The position numbers and the translations under genes are program-made. A stretch of 42,300 bases of DNA from a virus: the IMG/VR virus record IMGVR_UViG_3300037247_001547, positions 1-42,300 of that record; one strand, 5' to 3'. Within the stretch, counting starts at the first letter, position 1, and every line of letters begins with the position of its first letter. This document shows, in pieces, positions 6,865 through 16,065 of this stretch. The notes under the pieces are model-generated. The model searched no databases and was not told the DNA's origin. It saw nothing but the letters and a program-made list of their open reading frames with translations.

Positions 6865-8416
6865 CATCCCTTTTCTCATCTCCGAGCAGATTGGTCGAAT
6901 TTGGGATGCTCAGAAAGACACCCGCAATACTCAGACCCGTAATGAGAAATATTATCGTGGCGACCAGAAAATCCTCAAGTCCCACATTGGCCAAACTCGC
7001 GAAAATGGCCTTCTCTACAATGAGCTTGTCGTCAATTTCACCGAAGACATAATCAATCGGCATCGAGGCTTTGTTTTCGGCAATCCCATGTCCGTCACGC
7101 TTGAGGATCAAAAAGCCGACCGCTCTGCTCTGAATGCTTACGAGCGAATTCGCAAGGACAATCTTCTCGACGCCCAGGATGCCGAAAATTATCAGGATTC
7201 TCTCTTGAAGGGTTTTTCCGTCGAGGTCCACTCTTTTGACTCTGAGACCAAGCAAATCCACATTGACCGTTTTGATCCCCGTGAGTGGGCCTTTGTGTTC
7301 GATTCTCTCGGGGCAATCGTGTTCGCTATTCGCCGTGCCGTCATTCGCCGTGGCACCTGGGTCAAGAAAATTCTCACCGATGTCGATTTTTTTCAGTGGT
7401 GGATTTATGATGCTGAGAAAATCACTGTTTTTGACGATCGCCGGAGTATTATTGCTCGTCCCGTAGGCAGTACTGGCACTCAGCAGCCTGCCGTTCCCCA
7501 GTTTGATGAGAAGACTCAGTCCTTCGATCTCAGTGCCATGCCGTCCGCCGTGGACGATCCCCGCGTCACTCTTCATCAATATGGTCAGGTGCCGGTTATT
7601 GTCTGGACTTCCGAGAAGGATAGTCTGCCGTTTATTTCTGATGCCTTTATTTCGCTTCAGGATGCCATGAATACCGCCGCTAGTTCTCACATGGATGATT
7701 TTACCGGAGACATTGGCGCCCTTTTAATTGCCACCGGGTTTCAAATGGGCGAGTTCGGCAAAATGGTCCTTGATGAAGATGGCAATTCCACCGGCAAGAC
7801 CAAATATCAGCAAATGCAGGAGATGGGCGCGCTTTCGATCCCCTCGGATTCAAACGCATTCTTTATCACCCGTCAGCTTCCGTTCGAGAAGGCCAAATTC
7901 ACTTTTGCCGAGCTTCGCGGCTTCATCTTTATGCTTGGCATGGCTCCCGATCTCGCGCGAGCTATTGGCGTTACCGGCCAGACGACCGGTGTTGCCTTGA
8001 AGCTTCAATTTCAGGCCCAAGACGAGAAGTCATCCATCTCGATCAAGTACATCGAGGGCGCCGTCCGCCAACGCATTGCCTTGATCAATCGCATTTGGGG
8101 TATTTTGGGCCTGCCGTTGCTCGAAGACTATAAGATCACTTTCACGTTTTCCATCCCAGTCAACGAAATCGAACGCTGGCAGAATATTGGGTTTCTGGCT
8201 GATTTTCTTTCCGTTCCCGATCTCCTGAGACTCGTGGGCTCTATCAATGATCCCGAGGCGGCCTGGCAGCGTAATTTGGACGAACTTGTTGATCCGAAAG
8301 TGCGAAAGGCCATGATTTTTCAGGCCACCATAAACGGTAAATTTAAGGCTGAAGGAGATGTAAAAAATGGCGGACGAACAGACGAATCAGGCGGCGGAAG
8401 CGCAGGCAGTGAGTGA
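6812..8416 (+). CDS. Portal protein
   Basis: About 534 aa from the GTG at 6812 (GGAAG upstream); an ATG at 6779 would add 11 residues. SPP1/DUF1073-like portal character: N-terminal region with NFTEDIINRHRGFVFG, central stem region with TGQTTGVALKLQFQAQDEKSS, C-terminal LGLPLLEDYKITF. It forms the dodecameric DNA channel at one capsid vertex. Overlaps terL upstream and the scaffold gene downstream by 50 bp. Confidence 0.88.
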   Translation: MPRQDQSQADAQESPLFNIPFLISEQIGRIWDAQKDTRNTQTRNEKYYRGDQKILKSHIGQTRENGLLYNELVVNFTEDIINRHRGFVFGNPMSVTLEDQKADRSALNAYERIRKDNLLDAQDAENYQDSLLKGFSVEVHSFDSETKQIHIDRFDPREWAFVFDSLGAIVFAIRRAVIRRGTWVKKILTDVDFFQWWIYDAEKITVFDDRRSIIARPVGSTGTQQPAVPQFDEKTQSFDLSAMPSAVDDPRVTLHQYGQVPVIVWTSEKDSLPFISDAFISLQDAMNTAASSHMDDFTGDIGALLIATGFQMGEFGKMVLDEDGNSTGKTKYQQMQEMGALSIPSDSNAFFITRQLPFEKAKFTFAELRGFIFMLGMAPDLARAIGVTGQTTGVALKLQFQAQDEKSSISIKYIEGAVRQRIALINRIWGILGLPLLEDYKITFTFSIPVNEIERWQNIGFLADFLSVPDLLRLVGSINDPEAAWQRNLDELVDPKVRKAMIFQATINGKFKAEGDVKNGGRTDESGGGSAGSE

Positions 8417-9002
8417 TGTTGCCGTGAGTCCGGGTGCTGGGGCGGATGAATCGGCCAACAAGCAGGATGCGTTTGAGATGAAGCGGGATGCTCAGGGTCG
8501 CGTTATAATCGATGACAAAGCGAACTATACTGCCGAGCAAATCCGCTTGATGCTGGATTCTGAGGGCAGTCGCCGCGCCGATTATGCATCAAAAACTGCC
8601 GAGGCTCGTGTTCTGAAGGATCAGCAGGCGCAGTTGGAGAAGGAAAAGAACGCGCGGGCCGAGGAGCGGTTGCGTGAAAAGGGCGATTATGAAGAGATCA
8701 GCAAGCAACAGCAGAAGCGCATTGATGAGTTGGAGGCGGATGGTAAGAAGCAAGTCCTCGACCTCGCAACGTCCGCGATGCTCAATGAGTTGGAAGTTCC
8801 GGCTCTTGCCCCGCTCTACGCTCTCGATTTCGACACCATTGAAGGACGGAGACAGGCGGCGCAGTTTTATGTAAAGGCTGTTGCCGATGGAGTCGAGACT
8901 ACCATTGCCAGACGGCTCCAGACCCCACCCCCGCCCAAGAGTAACGGCGCATCGGCGCCGGAGAAGCAGAAGGGTCTTGTGTACTCGACCATGAAGCAGT
9001 GA
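8367..9002 (+). CDS. Scaffold protein, 211 aa
   Basis: ATG preceded by AAGGAGATGTAAAAA. Highly charged with a long coiled coil (residues ~65-130, rich in Lys, Glu, Arg and Gln), low aromatic content and no enzymatic motif. Lying between portal and major capsid genes, this is the classical scaffold position and composition. It would line the prohead interior and be lost on packaging. Confidence 0.82.
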   Translation: MADEQTNQAAEAQAVSDVAVSPGAGADESANKQDAFEMKRDAQGRVIIDDKANYTAEQIRLMLDSEGSRRADYASKTAEARVLKDQQAQLEKEKNARAEERLREKGDYEEISKQQQKRIDELEADGKKQVLDLATSAMLNELEVPALAPLYALDFDTIEGRRQAAQFYVKAVADGVETTIARRLQTPPPPKSNGASAPEKQKGLVYSTMKQ

Positions 9003-9046
9003 TACTGAGTCGAGCCTAGGCCGCAAAATAACGAAAGGTGCAAATC

Positions 9047-10018
9047 ATGGCAACACTCGGAGCAGACGAACTTACGCTCTTGGAGCTCGCCAATCGGACC
9101 GATGACGGAAATATCGCTTTGATTGCCGAAGTGCTCTTGGAGCAAAACGAATATTTGCAAGATGCGATTTTTCTGCCGGCGAACAAGATGACCGGGCATC
9201 AGTGGACGGAGCGACTTGCTTTGCCCACAACTGGCACTCGCCGGATCAATGATGGCGTCGCGAAGCAGGCGAGCAAGACCCGGCAAAATATTGAAGATCT
9301 CAATCTCTACGAAACGCATTCCCAGGTGGATCGGGAGCTCGTCACAACCTCTCCCAATCCTTCTGCTACGCGCGCCCAGGAAGACTCCGCGTTCGTGCAG
9401 TCGATGGCCAATCAAGTGGCCTCCGACTTCATTTATGGCAATCGTGCGAACGATCCCACGAAGCTCCACGGGCTGGCTGCCCGTATGTCCGCTCTCGATG
9501 CGCCGCGGATCATTGGCGCTGGTGGGTCTGGTGGCGACACAACCAGTATTTTCGTGGTTCAGTGGGGCGCGGATGCCGCCTACTTCTTCTTCAATCCCAA
9601 CTTTCCGGCGGGTTTGGAGATGAACGACAAGGGCGAACATCTGGTTGATGGCGAAACTGCCGGCACCAGGTACTTTGCGTTGATCACACAGTTTGTTCAG
9701 CGTCTTGGTCTGGCTGTTATCGACCCGGCGCGGAATATTGCCCGCGTCGCCAATATCGAATCGACCGGCTCCAGCAACATCTTTGACGAAGACCTTCTGA
9801 TCAAGTCCACCAACGAGTTGCGCATTCCCGGCAACGCCTCGATTCTGGTCAATCGCACTGTTCGGGCGCAGATGCAGATTCGCTCGAAGGACAAGACCAA
9901 CGTGAATTACACCTCCGGCGACATCAACAAACTGTCCGGCCAGCCGCAGTTGTTCTTCAACGGCATTCCGATCCGCTTGATGGATGCCATCGTGGACACG
10001 GAGACTGCGGTCGCCTAA
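9047..10018 (+). CDS. Major capsid protein, BPP-1/Bbp17-like
   Basis: 323 aa; ATG at 9047 follows AAAGGTGC. Matches remembered features of the podoviral capsid family: TLLELANRT near the N-terminus, IAEVLLEQNEYLQDAIF, AN-MTGHQWTERLALP, NQVASDFIYGN, DTTSIFVVQWG, then a C-terminal strand region with FFNGIPIRLMDAIV. Presumed HK97-like fold. A separate small capsid-associated gene follows, as in BPP-1-type phages. Confidence 0.85.
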   Translation: MATLGADELTLLELANRTDDGNIALIAEVLLEQNEYLQDAIFLPANKMTGHQWTERLALPTTGTRRINDGVAKQASKTRQNIEDLNLYETHSQVDRELVTTSPNPSATRAQEDSAFVQSMANQVASDFIYGNRANDPTKLHGLAARMSALDAPRIIGAGGSGGDTTSIFVVQWGADAAYFFFNPNFPAGLEMNDKGEHLVDGETAGTRYFALITQFVQRLGLAVIDPARNIARVANIESTGSSNIFDEDLLIKSTNELRIPGNASILVNRTVRAQMQIRSKDKTNVNYTSGDINKLSGQPQLFFNGIPIRLMDAIVDTETAVA

Positions 10019-10072
10019 ACAGGGCGGGAGAAGTCTTTTCGCTTAACACTCGATTCAAGGAAGGAAAAGATC

Positions 10073-10468
10073 ATGATTCAAGACTTTCAACTCGTTTTCA
10101 GCGATGCCCAGGATATCACTGGTGATGCCGTATCCGATAATGTCGTCGATACCGGGGTTGCGGATGCCAACATGGGCGCTGGCACCCCGAAGATGCTCGA
10201 CGTGCGCGTGGATGCCAACGATTTTGACGGTGGCACGTCGCTCATCGTCAATTTGCAGGATTCCGCCGACGACAGTTCGTTCGCCACAATCTTGAGTAGT
10301 GGCTCGCACCTGCAGGCCGCTCTCGTGGCCGGGTTTATCATCTGGCAGGTTCCGATCCCGTCAACGCATCGTCGCTACCTGCTGCTGCAATACGACGATA
10401 CCGGCGCGTTCACTACTGGCGCCATCAACGCTCACATTGTGCTCCAGGCGCCCAGCCCGAACGTGTAA
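10073..10468 (+). CDS. Bbp16-like capsid-associated protein, 131 aa
   Basis: ATG preceded by GAAGGAAAAGATC. Pattern QLVFSDAQDITGDAVSDNVVDTG, central strand SLIVNLQDSADDSSF, and RRYLLLQYDDTG resembles the Bbp16 family of capsid stabilisation or decoration proteins found next to Bbp17-like capsids. Probably a beta-sandwich on the capsid surface. Confidence 0.7.
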   Translation: MIQDFQLVFSDAQDITGDAVSDNVVDTGVADANMGAGTPKMLDVRVDANDFDGGTSLIVNLQDSADDSSFATILSSGSHLQAALVAGFIIWQVPIPSTHRRYLLLQYDDTGAFTTGAINAHIVLQAPSPNV

Positions 10469-10550
10469 AACCAGGTCGTCGTTTGAACCCAACGCGAAGG
10501 CGTGTGACGTGGCCGTGCATGCCTTCGCCAATTTTGTAAAGGAGAAGATT

Positions 10551-11081
10551 GTGAAAAATAGAATCGTATTCACTCTGGTGGCTGGCGTGTTTTCCGCCGT
10601 CTGCCTGTTGTTGCTTTCCGGTAGCATTCGCTTCGAAGACAAAGCGGATGGGTATCACTGGAAGAGTGGCTCCAACAACGTGTTTTTCATCAATCCCAGC
10701 GGCGTGCAGGTCACTGGGACGAGTACTGTCTCTGGCGCGTCCACCTTGACCGGCATCGTGACTCTCGGGGCGGCGCTCAATGGCGACGTGGAGGCCGTGA
10801 CGGGCGCTGAGACGATCGACGCCTGGGGAGCCTCGGAACTCGATGGAACATCCGCTGGTGGGGCTGGGGCGGCCCTCACGCTGGGTTCGGCGACTGTCAC
10901 TGGCACGATCAAGACGATTTCGATGCAAGAGGCGACCACCTCGTTCACCTTGACCGTCACGAACCACAATACCACCGATCCCGAGGAGTTCTTGTTTGAT
11001 GCCGTCGATGAGGCATTGACGCTGAACTGGACTGGCACCGAGTGGATCACTCTCAACGCGACTGGCGTGAGTACTCCGTAG
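10551..11081 (+). CDS. Virion-associated protein with N-terminal signal/anchor, 176 aa
   Basis: GTG at 10551 follows AAAGGAGAAGATT. Residues ~5-24 are hydrophobic after Lys/Arg, a clear signal or anchor. The rest is Thr/Ser/Gly-rich and repetitive (VTGTSTVSGASTLTGIVTLG), like beta-structured fibre shafts. One of four late-operon genes with such an N-terminus. Ends with TAG. Exact role unknown. Confidence 0.6.
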   Translation: MKNRIVFTLVAGVFSAVCLLLLSGSIRFEDKADGYHWKSGSNNVFFINPSGVQVTGTSTVSGASTLTGIVTLGAALNGDVEAVTGAETIDAWGASELDGTSAGGAGAALTLGSATVTGTIKTISMQEATTSFTLTVTNHNTTDPEEFLFDAVDEALTLNWTGTEWITLNATGVSTP

Positions 11082-11110
11082 GATCGTCAAACTTAAAGAA
11101 GGAGGGCGTT

Positions 11111-11458
11111 ATGCCCAAGTATCGATGTACGGAAAAGTGCCACCATCTTAACCGGCTGTACGAGCCGCATCTCGATCCCATTGTGACCTTTGACGATCCG
11201 GCCGGCGAGAGCGAACGAAAGCCGCCGCTGAATCATAAGGGTGAGGTTGTTCATTTCGAGGAAATTGCGGAAGGCGACCTTCGTGTTCGGGAGAATGAGG
11301 TTCTCGATTCCGAGTATGCTGCCGAACTGAAAAAAGAGGAGGCGGTTGTCAAGAAAAAAGTGACCATCGATCTGCTCGAAAAGAAATCGGATGTAAAGTC
11401 CGGCGACATGAAACCCAACACCGAGTCCAAGTCGCCGGCGCCGGGCGCCAAAAAGTAG
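11111..11458 (+). CDS. Hypothetical virion-region protein, 115 aa
   Basis: ATG preceded by GGAGGGCGTT. N-terminal MPKYRCTEKCHHLNRLYEPHL may bind metal (Cys6, Cys10, His11, His12). The C-terminal half is a Lys/Glu-rich, Pro-terminated low-complexity tail. Soluble. A head or head-tail accessory role is plausible from position only. A 15-bp inverted repeat begins immediately after its stop. Confidence 0.55.
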   Translation: MPKYRCTEKCHHLNRLYEPHLDPIVTFDDPAGESERKPPLNHKGEVVHFEEIAEGDLRVRENEVLDSEYAAELKKEEAVVKKKVTIDLLEKKSDVKSGDMKPNTESKSPAPGAKK

Positions 11459-11459
11459 G

Positions 11460-11535
11460 TTTCCCGCGTCCGGGTGAAAATCAAATCGCGGCCTTGCGCG
11501 GTCGCTCTTTTCACTCGGCGCCCGGACGCGGGAAA
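11460..11535. repeat. 15-bp perfect inverted repeat between late genes
   Basis: TTTCCCGCGTCCGGG (11460-11474) and CCCGGACGCGGGAAA (11521-11535) pair perfectly; TGAAAA/TTTTCA extends the stem inside. The loop contains GCGGCCTTGCGC. In RNA this would be a very stable cruciform-like hairpin inside the late transcript. No U-run follows on the plus strand, so RNA processing, attenuation or mRNA stabilisation is more likely than termination. Confidence 0.6.
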
Positions 11536-11559
11536 ACTCTTTACGAAAGGAATCGATCC

Positions 11560-11982
11560 ATGAGAAAATTAATGGTGCTTGGCGTTGTCGGATTTGTTGC
11601 CCTCGCCTTGCTGGCTTACGGGGTGCTTACCGACACCAATCTCCCGGAGAACCGTCCGGGCAAGGTCATCATCTCGCGGTCGACCGCTGTCACTGGCGCC
11701 GTGAGCGAATCCTTGGCCCCCGACGGCGCGTTTAAGCTCCACTGGGTAATGATCCACTACACTGCGTCTGTTTCCACTGGCGCATTCACTGTCACGCTCG
11801 ACAGTGGGGTCGACAGCGCTTATGACGTGTTGTTGCATTCGACGACTCTTAGTTCCACCACGGATATCATCTTTCAGCCCACGCGGCCATATTATTTTCA
11901 AGATGGCGATGAGATCGACGTGGCCGCCCCCGATAAAACCACCACTTACGGTTTGACAATCTGTTTGGAGCGAATGAATTAA
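11560..11982 (+). CDS. Signal/anchor-bearing virion-region protein, 140 aa
   Basis: ATG at 11560 after AAAGGAATCGATCC. Residues ~4-22 hydrophobic (LMVLGVVGFVALALLAYGV). The remainder is beta-rich with SVSTGAFTVTLDSGVDSAYDVLL, resembling a small jelly-roll or fibre-associated domain. Likely virion component by position; the secretory N-terminus is unusual for such proteins. Confidence 0.58.
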   Translation: MRKLMVLGVVGFVALALLAYGVLTDTNLPENRPGKVIISRSTAVTGAVSESLAPDGAFKLHWVMIHYTASVSTGAFTVTLDSGVDSAYDVLLHSTTLSSTTDIIFQPTRPYYFQDGDEIDVAAPDKTTTYGLTICLERMN

Positions 11983-12010
11983 TGGGTGTGCTGGAAAGTA
12001 GGTGAGGAGT

Positions 12011-12877
12011 ATGCGAAAACGAACTTTGATTGTGTTGGCTTTTGTTTTCATTTCGCTTGCCGCCTGGTCGGCCGTCACGCTTAATGGAAAGGTTTTTGTC
12101 GAGGCTGTTGATTTCTTTCTCCAAGTTGCCCAGGGAAATATTAGTGGCAAATCGGGGATCAATAAATTCGGCCGCGCCTCCAATGTCGATAACGGTGTCG
12201 CGACTGATATTTGGGATGGCGCCAACGCTACCACCGATCAGGATATTTGGATCGCCCCCACTCAGGCGCGCATTCATCAAATCACTTCCGGTTCCGCCAG
12301 CGATGATGGCGATCCGGTTGGCGTTGGCGCGCGTACCATCCGCATCTCTGGCCTTACTTCTTGGTCTGCCTTGGAGGTAAGCGAGGACATCATTCTCAAC
12401 GGTGCTTCGGACGTGGCCACCGCCAATGTTTATGTCATTATCCATCGCATGCAAGTGATCACCAAGGGCGCAACGAATATCAATGTCGGGATCATTACCG
12501 CCACTGCCGACACCGATGGCACGATCACCGCGCAGATCAATGCCGGTCAAGGTCAGACACAGATGGCTATTTACGGCGTCCCCAGCATCCAAATTGCTTA
12601 TATGACCAAGTATTACTCCTCGTTTAATAAGTCTGGCGGCCAAACCGGCGCAATTGACCTTTCGTTGCTAGTCAATCCCGGGCCTGATGTCGAGATTATT
12701 AATTTCCTCACCAAGCACACTCAGGGTTTGTTTAGCGTCGGCACCAGTCTCCAGTATCATAGATTTGAACCCCATTTTGCAATTTCTGGTCCGGCTATTA
12801 TTAAGTTGCAGGCCATTGGAAGCGCCGATAATCTTGACTTGAGCGGCGGGTTTGATTTGATTCTCGTGGACAATTAG
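12011..12877 (+). CDS. Virion structural protein with signal peptide, 288 aa
   Basis: ATG at 12011 after GTGAGGAGT. N-terminal MRKRTLIVLAFVFISLAAWS looks like a cleavable signal. The mature part has NGVATDIWDGA, WIAPTQARIHQITSGSASDDGDPVG, GARTIRISGL and a beta-rich C-terminus, matching in outline a virion-protein type seen in many environmental phages and often annotated as head fibre. It would sit on the capsid or tail surface. Confidence 0.65.
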   Translation: MRKRTLIVLAFVFISLAAWSAVTLNGKVFVEAVDFFLQVAQGNISGKSGINKFGRASNVDNGVATDIWDGANATTDQDIWIAPTQARIHQITSGSASDDGDPVGVGARTIRISGLTSWSALEVSEDIILNGASDVATANVYVIIHRMQVITKGATNINVGIITATADTDGTITAQINAGQGQTQMAIYGVPSIQIAYMTKYYSSFNKSGGQTGAIDLSLLVNPGPDVEIINFLTKHTQGLFSVGTSLQYHRFEPHFAISGPAIIKLQAIGSADNLDLSGGFDLILVDN

Positions 12878-12888
12878 GAGAGGGTGAC

Positions 12889-13203
12889 ATGGCGACCTAC
12901 GAAGAGCTTTTTAATTTGCGTAACGAGAGCGCGCTGAAGAATCGCGTGACCGTGGCGTGCGTTGTTACTGCGGAGAAAATCAGGGCCGGCACAGCACCGT
13001 TTGAAGTCGGACATGCCAAGCGGTCGGCGCATGAGACATGGGCGCAACAGGCGCTTGCCAATCCTGCATCTGTGGCTGATTCCGTCTTTTGGGCCGTGCT
13101 AGGGGCCAATGCCAGCGCGACCGTCGAGCAAATTACTGGTGCGAGTGACGCGGCCATCCAGACGAACACGGATGCAGTTGTCGAAGACCTGCTGGCGATC
13201 TAA
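12889..13203 (+). CDS. Small conserved-type structural protein, 104 aa
   Basis: ATG after GGAGAGGGTGAC. Alpha-helical, Ala-rich, with HETWAQQALANPASVADSVFWAVL and Asn/Asp at the C-terminus. Similar small proteins lie beside head-fibre-type genes in many phages, but no defined role is known to me. Confidence 0.6.
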   Translation: MATYEELFNLRNESALKNRVTVACVVTAEKIRAGTAPFEVGHAKRSAHETWAQQALANPASVADSVFWAVLGANASATVEQITGASDAAIQTNTDAVVEDLLAI

Positions 13204-13214
13204 GGAGCAGTGGA

Positions 13215-13772
13215 ATGGCAACTGAAATTCTCATAAAAAACGGCACGCCGATCGTGTGGGCGGATACGACTGATTACAATCCGGCGGCGGGTGTGATTTG
13301 GGCTCGCACACATCAACTCGACCTCACTTCTCTGGCAACTACAGCCGCTCAACAGGGAGCAAAAGCTGATTTAGGAGCCACGCGTGCTGCTGCGTTTACT
13401 GTGCGTTTGTGTCCTGAATTTGATGTTGCTCCAGCCAGCGGACTTCAAATCGCCGTCTATTTCAGTCTTAGTAAGTCGGCGACCGCCGGACTTGACAATC
13501 CTGGATTTCTTACTGGTGCGGATGCGGCATATACCGGAACCACTGGTGATTCGATCGCGGATTCAGTGAAGTTGATGAATGGGCCTTATGTATATAACAC
13601 CACGTCAGATGTTGCACCAATAAGTCTTCCGGCGAACATCGGGATTCTCTATGCAACTGAACGTTATGTTTCCCCGGTAGTTTTTAACATTGCAACAGGA
13701 CAGGCTTTTGAGGGTGATGCTGTGGAGATGTTTTTGGCTCTCGATCCAATTCCAGACGAGTTGCAAAACTAA
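13215..13772 (+). CDS. Probable virion surface protein, 185 aa
   Basis: ATG after AAGGAGCAGTGGA. Beta-rich without membrane segments; phrases such as LQIAVYFSLSKSATAG and YATERYVSPVVFNIATG suggest a jelly-roll. It ends in a TAATG overlap with the following LamG-like gene, so the two are probably made in fixed ratio. Confidence 0.55.
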   Translation: MATEILIKNGTPIVWADTTDYNPAAGVIWARTHQLDLTSLATTAAQQGAKADLGATRAAAFTVRLCPEFDVAPASGLQIAVYFSLSKSATAGLDNPGFLTGADAAYTGTTGDSIADSVKLMNGPYVYNTTSDVAPISLPANIGILYATERYVSPVVFNIATGQAFEGDAVEMFLALDPIPDELQN

Positions 13773-14575
13773 TGCTTAGACGCTCACTTATAACGCCGTC
13801 CTACGTTCAAGGGTTCGCTCGCTCGCAAGGTGAGGCGCAGCATCCTGGATTATGGCCTGATGGCGGTGCATGGATTCCGTCGCTGGGGCCGAGTGGGGCA
13901 ACGCTATATGATGTGAGCGGGTACGGCGTCAATGGCACCCTGGTCAACAGGGACCCGGGGACCGACTGGGTAATTGGCGAGAATGGATACGCGTTGAATT
14001 TCGACGGCATAGATGGCTATGCGGATCTGACGCGCCCCTCTCTAATAAACCTCGGGACTATTTGGTCGGTTGTGATTTCCACCGATTGGGATAGTGCCGT
14101 TGGAGTCGGAAACAAACACGCTTTTGATGGGCGCGGCGCGGGAAGCGAGGTCCTGGCTTTTAGGTATGCCGCAAACGATGTGTTTATCAGAGATTCCGGA
14201 GGGACATTTACAACACTGTCGATAACGTTTGCTGAAGGGCCTCATCAATACGCGGTTGTTTCTGACGGGATTGATTCTATTACATATAATGATGGCGTAG
14301 AGTCGGATCGCGCTAACACGGTTATTGATTTGGTCTCAATGCAAAATATCAGCATTGGCGCACAATTTGCACAATCCGAGTGGGGCGGGCTTATAGATTT
14401 CATCTATATATATAATCGCGCCCTCTCTCCCGCTGAAATAACCCAACTCTATGCCGACTCGCTCGCCCCCTTTCGCCTGCGCGACCGGCGGGCGTTTGTT
14501 GCTGTTCCGGCGGTGGGTTTTATCCCTTATCCGCACCCGATACTTCCTGAAATGCAGGGAGGGCTTGTTGCATGA
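13772..14575 (+). CDS. LamG/concanavalin-like domain protein, 267 aa
   Basis: Starts in TAATG overlap. Residues ~45-225 show the LamG_3 signature: LYDVSGYGVNGTLVN near the start, YALNFDGIDGYADL, HQYAVVSDG, FIYIYNRALSPAEITQLYADS at the end. Such domains on phages usually bind glycans or decorate virions. Ends in an ATGA overlap with the next gene. Confidence 0.75.
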   Translation: MLRRSLITPSYVQGFARSQGEAQHPGLWPDGGAWIPSLGPSGATLYDVSGYGVNGTLVNRDPGTDWVIGENGYALNFDGIDGYADLTRPSLINLGTIWSVVISTDWDSAVGVGNKHAFDGRGAGSEVLAFRYAANDVFIRDSGGTFTTLSITFAEGPHQYAVVSDGIDSITYNDGVESDRANTVIDLVSMQNISIGAQFAQSEWGGLIDFIYIYNRALSPAEITQLYADSLAPFRLRDRRAFVAVPAVGFIPYPHPILPEMQGGLVA

Positions 14576-16065
14576 TAGTTCAAGCAGGTTCGGTAAATGT
14601 CACGACCTATTTCAAACTCCGCAATACCTCGAATGGCCAAGCGACTACCGGGGCAACGATTACCGATATTGATTTGCAGTATGTTCGCAGCGGCGTAGTC
14701 CCAGTGGCGAAGGTGGACGCAACGGCGCTGGCGGCGACGGACAGCGCGCACGCGGACAACAAGGCGATTGAGGTCGATGGTATTGATCAGCCCGGACTCT
14801 ATCGCGTGGACTGGCCGGCGGCCGCTTTTGCGTCGGGCGTGCGCGAGGTGATTCTGACTGCAAAATTGGCGAGTTCGTTCGTGGAGGACATTCGCGTCGA
14901 ACTCTCGCCGGCGGTCAATGTCGTGGCGGTGGATGATGACGAAACAGCTGCCACCAACCTTAAAACCCTGTATGATGGAGTTGAAGGGTTTGGTCCAGCT
15001 TATTCCGGTTCCCGTGGTCCAGGCGTCTATCTCAACGATGCCGCCGCAAATACGAATACAGTTAATGGTGAAGACGGTACTTGGAATAAGCCAGTTTCAA
15101 CCATTGCCGCCGCAAAGATCATCGCGGACAGCCTCGGCATTGATCGTATTTATTTGGTGAACAACTCGTCCATCACCTTGGTTGCCACGATGGAAGATTA
15201 TGAGTTTGTTGGAATCGGGGAGATGAGTGTAAATATAGTCAATTTTGGCTCACAGGATGTAGATAGATCGGTCTTTTACAATCTACTTCTTACCGGTGCT
15301 CAAGGTGGCACGGAAAGATGTCAGGCCAAAGGTGCCTGCCTTTTGGCCATCACGGGAATGGAGATAACCGCGTTGGCGTGTTTAATTGCTGATGGCACTA
15401 GTCTGGTGTTGCGCGATGATTGCGCTTTTGATTCGTGTTTCAGCGCGGTGGCTGGTGGAAGCGCTCCCACGCTGGACATCAATTCGGTGTCTAACGTTAA
15501 TGTTTATGTCCGGCACTACTCAGGTGGCTTTAACGTGGCTAATGCCGTTGCCACAACCGTTATGTCCTACGAGGCCATTGGTCAATTAACTATCGACGCA
15601 ACTTGTACGAGCCTTACGATAGCGGCCCGAGGCATTCTGACTTATACTGATAATGGAACGACAACAAACCTGATAGGCGATGCGGTGGTCAACCGTACTA
15701 ATATTAATACAGAAGCCGACTTAGCTCTTACGGATTACGATCCGCCGACTCGCACTGAAGCAACCTCGGACAAGGATGCAATTATCACGCGGGGAGATGC
15801 CGCTTGGGTAACTGGAGCTGGCGCCGGGGCCGGTGCAATTTCATTTCCCTATACTCTGACCAATTCCACGACTCTTCTCCCCATTGCCGACGCCGATGTC
15901 TGGGTCACTCTCGATCCGAATGATTCTCAGACCGGCGTTATTGCTTCAGGCAAAACCGATCAAGATGGTGTGGTGACGTTTCTTTTGGATGCTGGTACGG
16001 TTTACTTCTGGCGTCAAAAGACCGGTATTGATTTTGACAATCCTGATACTGAGGTGGTCTCATAA
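14572..16065 (+). CDS. Large beta-structured tail/baseplate-region protein, 497 aa
   Basis: Starts in ATGA and ends in TAATG overlap. N-terminal ~120 residues look like a phage Ig-like or adaptor domain (VTTYFKLRNTSNGQATTGATITDIDLQYVR; LYRVDWPAAAFASGVREVIL). The middle resembles a right-handed beta-helix (LVNNSSITLVATMEDYEFVG). The C-terminal domain, SFPYTLTNSTTLLPIADADVWVTL, resembles carboxypeptidase-regulatory-like folds. Possibly a spike or adaptor; enzymatic activity not evident. Confidence 0.55.
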   Translation: MIVQAGSVNVTTYFKLRNTSNGQATTGATITDIDLQYVRSGVVPVAKVDATALAATDSAHADNKAIEVDGIDQPGLYRVDWPAAAFASGVREVILTAKLASSFVEDIRVELSPAVNVVAVDDDETAATNLKTLYDGVEGFGPAYSGSRGPGVYLNDAAANTNTVNGEDGTWNKPVSTIAAAKIIADSLGIDRIYLVNNSSITLVATMEDYEFVGIGEMSVNIVNFGSQDVDRSVFYNLLLTGAQGGTERCQAKGACLLAITGMEITALACLIADGTSLVLRDDCAFDSCFSAVAGGSAPTLDINSVSNVNVYVRHYSGGFNVANAVATTVMSYEAIGQLTIDATCTSLTIAARGILTYTDNGTTTNLIGDAVVNRTNINTEADLALTDYDPPTRTEATSDKDAIITRGDAAWVTGAGAGAGAISFPYTLTNSTTLLPIADADVWVTLDPNDSQTGVIASGKTDQDGVVTFLLDAGTVYFWRQKTGIDFDNPDTEVVS

